From SLNP01 sp964568875 (GTDB lineage Bacteria > Bacteroidota > Bacteroidia > Bacteroidales > VadinHA17), in assembly GCA_964568875.1 (NCBI GenBank), contig CAZMSH010000009.1, forward strand, positions 45,774-109,773: a DNA stretch of 64,000 nucleotides, written 5' to 3'. The position numbers and the translations under genes are program-made. Below are positions 17,772 to 24,824 of the stretch, in pieces. Numbering within the stretch: the first letter of the stretch is position 1; every line of letters begins with the position of its first letter. The notes under the pieces were generated by a model. The model was not told the origin of the DNA and made no database searches. It was given only the letters and a program-made list of their open reading frames with translations.

Positions 17772-18692
17772 CTATTTATTTACCCTGAAAGTCTGGTTGC
17801 CTGTAGCGAAAAAATCGGCTATCTGTTTTGCAGCAGCAACTCCGGCATTGATATTTGCTTCCTGGGTCTGCGCCCCCATCTTTTTGGCAGTGAAGAGAAA
17901 CCTCCCTTTCAGTTTTTCCTCAAAAGCAGCTTTAGCGTCAGGCTCTATATCAGAAAGATAGACAAAATCCTGCCGCTCTTCCATAAGTCTCATCAATCCC
18001 TCTTCATCTATTACCTCTTTTCTGGCAGTATTAACCAGCACAGCTCCGTGAGGCATCGTTTTAAGGATATCATATCCTATCGATTTTTTTGTTTTCTCAT
18101 TGGCGGGTATATGAAGACTGACATACTGGCATTTTGCGTAGAGTTCTTCAGCACTGTTGCAGAATGTAATGCCGGCAGCCATCTTCTCCTCATCCTTAAG
18201 GAAAGGATCGAAAGCATAGATCTCCATCTCAAAACCCTTGGCTATTCTGGCCACATTCTTGCCAACATATCCGAAGGCATGAATACCGATACTCTTGCCT
18301 CTCAACTCTGTACCTGACTTCCCTGCAAATCCTCCTCTTGCATTGAAGAGCATCATCTCAAACACGAGCTCTGCGACGGCATTTGAATTCTGTCCTGGCG
18401 TATTCATGGCAACAATATTTGCGGCCGTACAAGCCGGAAGGTCAAGATTATCGTAGCCTGCACCGGCTCTCACAACGATTTTCATTTTCGCGGCAGCCTT
18501 AATGACATCTGCTGAAACTATGTCACTACGCACTATCATTGCATCTGCATCTGCAACTGCTTCAAGAAGCTGGTCAACACCTGTATATTTTTCAAGCAGG
18601 GCAAGCTCATGCCCGGCCTCCTCAACCACCTCCCGTATTTGCTTTATTGCAACGGGGGCGAAAGGTTTTTCTGTTGCTACTAATATTTTCAT
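17772..18692 (-). CDS. serA: D-3-phosphoglycerate dehydrogenase, short Lys type
   Basis: First step of phosphoserine-route serine synthesis: oxidises 3-phosphoglycerate with NAD. At 306 residues it has only substrate- and nucleotide-binding domains and no C-terminal regulatory ACT domain. VVRAGAGYDN, IHAFGYVGKNVA (Rossmann loop), NTARKEV (Arg224) and DIEPD (Glu250) are present. Where most enzymes have the catalytic His in PHxGAST, this one reads TAKKMGAQT, with Lys270/271. That matches the Lys-type class described for Entamoeba and common in Bacteroidota. Lies 67 bases downstream of serC in the same direction. Confidence 0.93.
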   Translation of the reverse strand: MKILVATEKPFAPVAIKQIREVVEEAGHELALLEKYTGVDQLLEAVADADAMIVRSDIVSADVIKAAAKMKIVVRAGAGYDNLDLPACTAANIVAMNTPGQNSNAVAELVFEMMLFNARGGFAGKSGTELRGKSIGIHAFGYVGKNVARIAKGFEMEIYAFDPFLKDEEKMAAGITFCNSAEELYAKCQYVSLHIPANEKTKKSIGYDILKTMPHGAVLVNTARKEVIDEEGLMRLMEERQDFVYLSDIEPDAKAAFEEKLKGRFLFTAKKMGAQTQEANINAGVAAAKQIADFFATGNQTFRVNK

Positions 18693-18759
18693 ATCCGATA
18701 CTTTTAAGGAAAAAGACTCCAGACATTATGCCTGCAGTCCTTTCCATGAATTATTATTT

Positions 18760-19830
18760 CTAATTATTTGCTTCAAATTCCTTCATGACAGCCACCAGTG
18801 CCTCAACACTCTCTTTGGGCAGAGCATTATAGGTTGATGCCCTGAAGCCTCCGACAGAGCGGTGCCCCGGGATGCCGATCATACCCTTTGATTTGGCAAA
18901 ATCGGAGAATGCCTGTTCCAGTTCCTTATATTCAGGAGCCATAACAAAACAAATATTCATTAATGATCTGTCTTGAGGATCAGCAACTGTCGGAACGAAG
19001 AGCTTGTTTCTGTCTATCTCGTCATACAGTATTGTTGCCTTCTCGATGTTCTTCTTCTCCATCACACTCAGTCCTCCCATATCCTTGAGCCACTTAAGAG
19101 TCTGAACAGCAGCAAAAACAGGAAGTACCGGGGGTGTGTTGAACATCGACTCCTTATCAATATGAGTCTTGTAGTTGAGCATCGTGGGAATCGGCCTGCT
19201 GACCTTACCCAGAATCTCCTCCTTAATAATGACAAAGGTAACACCTGCCGGAGCGAGGTTTTTCTGAGCACCTCCGTAGATAACGGCATATTTTGAAACA
19301 TCCATCGGCCTGCTGAATATATCTGAAGACATATCGGCAATCAGAGGAACCTTCACGTCCATGTCCTTTCTAATCTCTGTCCCGTAGATGGTGTTGTTCG
19401 TCGTGATATGGAAATAATCAGCATCTGCAGGAATTGAGTAATCTTTCGGAATGTAGCTGAAGTTCCTGTCCTTCGAGGAAGCGACCTCAACGGCCTCTCC
19501 AAACAATTTAGCCTCCTTCAGGGCCTTGGTTGCCCATTCTCCGGTATTCAGGTAGGCAGACTTTTTCTCCATAAGGTTCATCGGAATCATTGCAAACTGC
19601 AGGCTGGCTCCTCCTCCGAGAAACAATACCTGATAACCATCTGGTATCTCCAGAAGCTCCTTGAAAAGAGCTATGGCCTCATTCATTACGGCAATAAATT
19701 CCTTGCTCCGGTGCGATATCTCCATTACAGAAAGTCCGGTTCCGGCAAAATCCTTTACTCCCTCAGCTACCTTGTCAATTGTGAATTGCGGTAAGATCGA
19801 AGGTCCGGCATAAAAGTTATGTTTTTTCAT
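18760..19830 (-). CDS. serC: Phosphoserine aminotransferase
   Basis: PLP enzyme converting 3-phosphohydroxypyruvate and glutamate to phosphoserine; also used for the vitamin B6 precursor in some bacteria. The 356-residue protein begins HNFYAGPSILP, the SerC N-terminal signature, and the PLP lysine is Lys190 in YGGAQKNLAPAG; GHRSVGGFRAS near residue 325 binds substrate phosphate. Divides a likely transcript with serA and DUF1015 downstream. A -7 element precedes it. Confidence 0.97.
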   Translation of the reverse strand: MKKHNFYAGPSILPQFTIDKVAEGVKDFAGTGLSVMEISHRSKEFIAVMNEAIALFKELLEIPDGYQVLFLGGGASLQFAMIPMNLMEKKSAYLNTGEWATKALKEAKLFGEAVEVASSKDRNFSYIPKDYSIPADADYFHITTNNTIYGTEIRKDMDVKVPLIADMSSDIFSRPMDVSKYAVIYGGAQKNLAPAGVTFVIIKEEILGKVSRPIPTMLNYKTHIDKESMFNTPPVLPVFAAVQTLKWLKDMGGLSVMEKKNIEKATILYDEIDRNKLFVPTVADPQDRSLMNICFVMAPEYKELEQAFSDFAKSKGMIGIPGHRSVGGFRASTYNALPKESVEALVAVMKEFEANN

Positions 19831-19875
19831 ATCAGTTAGTTATTTGTGTTAATTATTTTCGAAACCACTAAACTA

Positions 19876-19883
19876 CAAATTTA
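19876..19883 (-). promoter_or_regulatory. -7 promoter element for serC
   Basis: TAAATTTG on the minus strand matches TAnnTTTG, 45 bases before the serC start codon. A -33 TTTG is not evident. Confidence 0.4.
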
Positions 19884-19914
19884 TTAATATTTGCACTAAT
19901 ACCCTTGCAGATTA

Positions 19915-20646
19915 CTATTCATAAGTAGCCAGAGCTACAAGTTCGTCTCCTTTGAGCACCGGAATAACATCAGTAATATTCATTGACAGACAATATGATA
20001 CGCAACCGTCCAGATGTTTATCCTTCAGTCTTTGCCTGTGGGCTGCTTTCTGAATATAAGCCTCCGGATCGGCTGCAGCTACTTTCCATAAATCAACCGA
20101 GGCAAGGGCTGAATCACAAATCGTCCCGAACTCTCCGCTTTCAAGCATAAGTGAGGTTATGTACCCGGCACAGAGAGTATCCTCAAGGTTGAACCTATCC
20201 TTCCATCCCGCACACAGTAAAAGGGCGTTCCTTCCTTCCTTCCTGAGATATGATGCTACCGCTGCTGCATTAAGGAAAGAGCCGATAATGGTCTTAAAAT
20301 ATCCTGATGCCTGGTGGATTGTTCTTGTTCCGTTCGTAGTCGTGTAAGCCACCGTTTTGCCTTTTACCATTTCAACAGTGAAATTATCGGGGGAATTACC
20401 GAAATCAGCAAAGTCAAGCTTAATGCCATCACGCTCACCAGCAACCACATAACCTCTCTCCTTATAGACCCTGGCCTCTTCAGTTTCTGAAACGGGTATT
20501 ATAGATTTAACTCCGTTAGCAAATGCCGAACATATTGATGAGGTAGCCCTGAAGACATCAATGATCACCACAATGGAGTCTTTGTCGGGATACCCGCCAA
20601 GCAGGGCCGGTGTCAGGCAAACTTCAATTTTGCTCTTTCCGCTCAT
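19915..20646 (-). CDS. comB: 2-phosphosulfolactate phosphatase-like protein (ComB family)
   Basis: A 243-residue protein of the ComB fold, which in methanogens dephosphorylates 2-phosphosulfolactate on the way to coenzyme M. Family blocks visible are IDVFRATSSICSAFANG near residue 28, VAGERDGIKLDFADFGNSP near 68, and TTTNGTRTIHQA near 100 with the Mg/phosphate-binding Thr/Asn/Arg; LCAGWKDRFNLEDTLCAG follows. Bacteria with this gene mostly lack the rest of the coenzyme M pathway, so the real substrate is uncertain. It follows gcvT by 37 bases. Confidence 0.88.
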   Translation of the reverse strand: MSGKSKIEVCLTPALLGGYPDKDSIVVIIDVFRATSSICSAFANGVKSIIPVSETEEARVYKERGYVVAGERDGIKLDFADFGNSPDNFTVEMVKGKTVAYTTTNGTRTIHQASGYFKTIIGSFLNAAAVASYLRKEGRNALLLCAGWKDRFNLEDTLCAGYITSLMLESGEFGTICDSALASVDLWKVAAADPEAYIQKAAHRQRLKDKHLDGCVSYCLSMNITDVIPVLKGDELVALATYE

Positions 20647-20683
20647 AATTTACAGCGAAATTGTACCTTAAATAGCTATGAGA

Positions 20684-21787
20684 TTACTGCTTATAAAAAG
20701 GGAGGTTTACAACTTTGGCTTTCAGATCCTTATTTCGTATGCGGATAAATATTTCTGTGTCTGCCTTCCAGAAGCCCTTCTCAAGGTATGCCATTCCAAT
20801 TCCTGCCTTCAGCATCGGAGACATCGTACCTGAAGTAACTTCTCCTATCTTACTGCCTTCACTGTCAACAACTTCGTAGTGCTGCCTGGGTATTCCCCTG
20901 TCAATCATTATGAAGCCCTTGAGCCGGCGGCTGACACCCTCTTCTTTCTGCCTTATATACAGCTCCTTGTCTATAAGATCCTTATTGTCATTTAGCTTTG
21001 TTATCCAACCCAGACCCGCTTCAATCGGAGAAGTAGTATCATCAATGTCATTACCATAAAGGCAAAAGCCCATCTCCAGCCTGAGGGTATCCCTTGCTCC
21101 AAGACCGATCGGTTTGATACCGAATTCTTCACCGGCTTCAAAGACCTTTTCCCATAAAGCAGCTGCGCTGACGTTACCGGCATATATCTCACAACCACCC
21201 GAGCCTGTGTAGCCTGTAGTAGAAAAAATAACATTATCGATTCCGGCAAACCTGACAACCTTGAAGGTATAATACTCCATATCAACAATCGGCTCTTCAG
21301 TAAGCTTCTGCATCGCTTTAAGAGCCAGCGGACCCTGGATGGCAAGCTGAGCAGTATCATCAGAGGCATTAACCAGTTCGCGACCGGGAATAATGTCAAA
21401 CGCCTGAGCCTGTGATACGCACCAATTCCAGTCTTTCTCGATGTTTGCGGCATTGACAACCAGAAGGTACTTCTCTGCCGAGAACCTGTAAACCAGAAGG
21501 TCATCGACAATTCCTCCTTTACCGTTCGGGAAACATGAATACTGTATTTTGCCATCGTAGAGTAACTCAACATCATTGCTGGTTATATGCTGCAGATATC
21601 TGGTGGCATTGGGGCCGGTAACCCAGAATTCACCCATATGCGACACATCAAACACTCCCAGTTTTTCCCTGACGGTGATGTGTTCATCTGTTATTCCGCT
21701 GTATTCAATAGGCATATTATACCCCGCGAAGGGCAACATTTTGGCGCCCAGCGCCTCATGAAATTTTGTAAATGCTGTATTTTTCAT
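20684..21787 (-). CDS. gcvT: Glycine cleavage system T protein (aminomethyltransferase)
   Basis: Transfers the methylene group from the aminomethyl-lipoyl H protein to tetrahydrofolate with release of ammonia. At 367 residues the length is normal; the N-terminus KFHEALGAKMLPFAGYNMPIEY, FDVSHMGEF near 49, ATRYLQHITSNDVE, and FGIKPIGLGARDTLRLEMGFCLYGNDID are the family blocks, and SPMLKAGIGMAYL belongs to the C-terminal barrel. The H and P genes are not in the window. Upstream (21788-21886) I see no glycine riboswitch-like structure. Confidence 0.97.
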   Translation of the reverse strand: MKNTAFTKFHEALGAKMLPFAGYNMPIEYSGITDEHITVREKLGVFDVSHMGEFWVTGPNATRYLQHITSNDVELLYDGKIQYSCFPNGKGGIVDDLLVYRFSAEKYLLVVNAANIEKDWNWCVSQAQAFDIIPGRELVNASDDTAQLAIQGPLALKAMQKLTEEPIVDMEYYTFKVVRFAGIDNVIFSTTGYTGSGGCEIYAGNVSAAALWEKVFEAGEEFGIKPIGLGARDTLRLEMGFCLYGNDIDDTTSPIEAGLGWITKLNDNKDLIDKELYIRQKEEGVSRRLKGFIMIDRGIPRQHYEVVDSEGSKIGEVTSGTMSPMLKAGIGMAYLEKGFWKADTEIFIRIRNKDLKAKVVNLPFYKQ

Positions 21788-21886
21788 TCAAAAATGACTT
21801 TGATTAAACGGCTCTAATGTATACAATTTGAAATAATAATACCTTGAATAAGATCATTATTCCGCCTGCAATAATTAATATCTGAC

Positions 21887-23965
21887 TCAGAATTCGAGTA
21901 TCTTAAATTCGACTCGCCTGTTAGCGGCCCTACCCTTCGGAGTTGCATTTGTTTCAACAGGCTGGCTGGAACCAAAACCTTTTGTCTCTATGCGTATTCT
22001 TTCAATGCCCTTGCCGACAAGATACGCGGCGACAGAGTTAGCTCTTTCAAGGCTAAGCCGGTTATTCAGCCCTGCGCTGCCTGTGTTATCGGTATGGCCT
22101 GATATCTCTATCTTCATTTCGGGATTCTCATTCATTATGGTTGTCAGCTTGTCAAGCTCCTCAGAAGAGGCAGGAGTCAATACTGCCTTACCGGTTTCGA
22201 AAAAGATATTCGTAAGAACAACTTTGGTTCCTACAGCAATTTTGGTCAGATAATAATTTGAAAAATAAATCTCCCCTATGTAGGCCTCTGGAATTTCGAG
22301 CCGCTTCATTTCAGACAGGTATCCATTGCTTCTGACTTCAAGCATATAGTTCTTTCTGTTCTTCACATTGACCTTGAATGATCCGTCTTCCTCCGATGTA
22401 ATAAGTGCAGCAATTACCTGGTATGTGTCAGGATCAATAATGTCTATTCGTGCCACTAACGGCGTCTCATCATTTGAATCAAGAACTCTTCCTTCCAGGT
22501 TAAATACACTCTCAACGACAACAGGCTCAACCTCTTTGATAACCTCATTTACAACTACCACATTGTCTGCTACCCTGACAGGCTCCTGAATATCTGGTTC
22601 TGGCTCCGGCTCCGGCTCGGGTTCGGGTTCGGGTGGTAATATTCTGGCGGTATAGATATCAAGGCCTCCGAAACCACCGGTACGATTTGACACAAACCAG
22701 AACAGGCTGTCACTTATTATCGATTGCCTTAAATAAAGGTCATCATACACAGAATTCAGCGGCAGTCCTGCATTTACAGGTATACCCCAGCTACCGTCAG
22801 GCTGTCTCTCAGAATAGAACAGATCAAAGCCTCCTATTGAGTTGTGCCCCCTCGAGCTGAACCAAAGAGTGTCGCCTCCCCTGGAATAGGCGACTGATTC
22901 TTCATCGAGGGCAGTGTTCAGGATTGCCAGATTGACTGGTCTGTCCCATCTATTCTTACTTTTCTTAGAGATGTAAATATCTTTGCCTCCCGCAGAATCT
23001 TTCGACCTGCCACTTACAAAAACCATCTCATCTCCGCCGGGAGAAAAAGCAATTGCTGTTTCAGTAAACAGTGAGTTAATCCACGAATCAACCGGCTTCG
23101 GTTTTTTCCATTCCCCCTTGTTAAAACTGGTTGTCATTATGTCTCCCTCTCCCCTGTATCCGGCATATACGTACATAATATTACCATCATCTGATAGAAA
23201 CAGAGGTGCCTCACAGTAGACCGTATTTATCTTACCCTCAAGCATCTGCCCGAAATCCCATACATCACCATTGAGTGTTGAGATGTAAATATTCTCATCG
23301 GGAAGTGCATCGGGGTATGATGCCCCGGAATTTCTACCGGTTGGCCTTCTTGAGGCAAAAAAAAGTCTGCTGGCATCATCAGTGATTACCGGTGAGTAGT
23401 CGTCAAACGGAGAGTTGATCTGATCTCCTGCATTGTTTATTTCAATCCTTGCAGTATCACTCCCAAGAACGATTCCGGCATTACCCTCATCAATATATCT
23501 CCTGACCCGGGCAAGCATCTCAGGACTCTTCTTAATCTCTGATTCAAGATACTCGGTATATTTTGCCACTGCCTCTATAAACTGTCCGTTATACTGGTAT
23601 GCCCTGCCTGTAAGAACAAGAATATCATCTGCAACAGAAGGTTTAAGGGAAAGTGCACTGAGGAAGTATTTCAGCGACCGCTCCTTGTCGGCTGTATAGA
23701 GGTGACATACTCCCATCTTGTAATTCAATTCAGCATTTTCGGGATTATACTGATATGCTATACTATACTCAGCCAATGCCTCCGGATAGCTCAGGTATCC
23801 CGCCGCATAATACTTATCTCCCCTGCCAAGGCTCTTCCAGGCAGCATCAAAGCCGGGCTTGTCTGTCCGGTATTCATTTCTGACTACCTTGACTTCCGAT
23901 TGTGATAACAATACCTGGCTGCAAAATAACAGTACCAATAGAGGGAATAAATTACGGATGTTCAT
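21887..23965 (-). CDS. PorE-like OmpA family protein (TPR, PD40 propeller, CRD, OmpA)
   Basis: A 692-residue outer-membrane-associated protein. After signal peptide NLFPLLVLLFCSQVLLSQ come TPR repeats (about 35-140), WD40-like PD40 propeller blades (about 180-420; DASRLFFASRRP, FSPGGDEMVFVSGRS, YSRGGDTLWFSSRG), a Pro-Glu linker at about 428-442, a carboxypeptidase-regulatory beta domain (about 470-560), and an OmpA peptidoglycan-binding domain (about 570-692) with ISGHTDNTGS and NRRVEF. This order matches PorE of the type IX secretion system, but Bacteroidota have several paralogues with the same build, so a T9SS role is only possible. Confidence 0.9.
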   Translation of the reverse strand: MNIRNLFPLLVLLFCSQVLLSQSEVKVVRNEYRTDKPGFDAAWKSLGRGDKYYAAGYLSYPEALAEYSIAYQYNPENAELNYKMGVCHLYTADKERSLKYFLSALSLKPSVADDILVLTGRAYQYNGQFIEAVAKYTEYLESEIKKSPEMLARVRRYIDEGNAGIVLGSDTARIEINNAGDQINSPFDDYSPVITDDASRLFFASRRPTGRNSGASYPDALPDENIYISTLNGDVWDFGQMLEGKINTVYCEAPLFLSDDGNIMYVYAGYRGEGDIMTTSFNKGEWKKPKPVDSWINSLFTETAIAFSPGGDEMVFVSGRSKDSAGGKDIYISKKSKNRWDRPVNLAILNTALDEESVAYSRGGDTLWFSSRGHNSIGGFDLFYSERQPDGSWGIPVNAGLPLNSVYDDLYLRQSIISDSLFWFVSNRTGGFGGLDIYTARILPPEPEPEPEPEPEPDIQEPVRVADNVVVVNEVIKEVEPVVVESVFNLEGRVLDSNDETPLVARIDIIDPDTYQVIAALITSEEDGSFKVNVKNRKNYMLEVRSNGYLSEMKRLEIPEAYIGEIYFSNYYLTKIAVGTKVVLTNIFFETGKAVLTPASSEELDKLTTIMNENPEMKIEISGHTDNTGSAGLNNRLSLERANSVAAYLVGKGIERIRIETKGFGSSQPVETNATPKGRAANRRVEFKILEF

Positions 23966-24074
23966 GTCATGTCCTTTTATATGCTAAAAATAGCAATATT
24001 TTTTCTATCTGAAATTTTTTTAAGTATAGTAGTCCATATCATTGATCCATCAGCTTTTTTTATCTCTTTTTTCT

Positions 24075-24082
24075 TAATTTTG
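24075..24082 (+). promoter_or_regulatory. -7 promoter element for the Hpt/STAS pair
   Basis: TAATTTTG matches TAnnTTTG, 40 bases upstream of the ATG at 24123. The region at the expected -33 position is T-rich without a full TTTG. Confidence 0.45.
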
Positions 24083-24122
24083 TCTTCCGGAATTGCACAA
24101 TTGAGTCCTAATTCCCTTTAGT

Positions 24123-24476
24123 ATGAACTACAGATTTATAAATACCGAATATCTGGAGATGGTCTCAGGAGGTAACAGGGAAATTACTGAAGAATTGATC
24201 TCTATCTTCAGACAACAGGCTGAGGAGTTTTATGAACAGTTGAATGGGCTGTTACGTAATGGTAAGTATAAAGAACTCGGATTACTGGCTCATAAAGCCA
24301 AATCCTCGGTGGCAATAATGGGCATGGAGGAGATGTCAGTCATGCTTAAGGAAATGGAGATCAATGCCCGCGATGAAATCAATACCGAATCATACCCGGA
24401 TGTGATAGAAAGATTCCGGACAGATACAACAGAAGCCATAAAGGAGCTCGAACATTATATCTCAACACTTCAATAA
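24123..24476 (+). CDS. Histidine-containing phosphotransfer (Hpt) domain protein
   Basis: A stand-alone 117-residue Hpt protein that would pass phosphoryl groups between a hybrid sensor kinase and a response regulator. The phosphorylatable residue is His57 in LLAHKAKSSVAIMG, the standard HxxKxSS block, set in an all-helical bundle (residues 18-45, 50-80, 95-115). No kinase or receiver gene is adjacent. It is followed after 15 bases by a STAS-domain gene, almost certainly co-transcribed. Confidence 0.88.
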   Translation: MNYRFINTEYLEMVSGGNREITEELISIFRQQAEEFYEQLNGLLRNGKYKELGLLAHKAKSSVAIMGMEEMSVMLKEMEINARDEINTESYPDVIERFRTDTTEAIKELEHYISTLQ

Positions 24477-24491
24477 CATTCTCAGCCGGTA

Positions 24492-24824
24492 ATGATTAAA
24501 ACCGAAAGCATTGAAAACATTGATGTGGTAACATTCGAAACAGACACTCTCAATGCACTGGTTTCAGAGCAAATCCGCCAGGAGGTGTCAGAGCTGTTCA
24601 TAAACGGAGCCCCGAAAGTTGTTATCGATCTCAGCGGCGTGAAATATATCGACAGTTCCGGATTCGGATGTCTTCTTGGTATAACCAAAAGTGCCAGAAA
24701 CAACTACTCAACAGTCAGGTTCTGCAATATCGATCCGGAAATCATGAAGGTACTTACCATGTTGCACCTGCACACTGTCTTTAGCATTTTTCCGGGTGTT
24801 GAGGAATCTGTCAGGTCGTTCTGA
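24492..24824 (+). CDS. STAS-domain anti-sigma factor antagonist
   Basis: A 110-residue STAS protein (SpoIIAA/RsbV fold). The segment VVIDLSGVKYIDSSGFGCLLG carries the DSSG loop at residues 54-57; the second serine (Ser56) is the usual phosphorylation site of partner-switching antagonists. No anti-sigma kinase is adjacent; the nearest GHKL-type kinase is the SiaB homologue 7 kb away. The 3' end overlaps the convergent clpB by 14 bases. Confidence 0.9.
   Translation: MIKTESIENIDVVTFETDTLNALVSEQIRQEVSELFINGAPKVVIDLSGVKYIDSSGFGCLLGITKSARNNYSTVRFCNIDPEIMKVLTMLHLHTVFSIFPGVEESVRSF

Noticed and set aside
17460..18317. A reading frame on the plus strand crossing the N gap
   Set aside because: It passes through undetermined bases and tandem repeats and then runs antisense to serA.
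21788..21886. Glycine riboswitch before gcvT
   Set aside because: The 99 bases are AT-rich and show none of the paired aptamer structure; too short for it.
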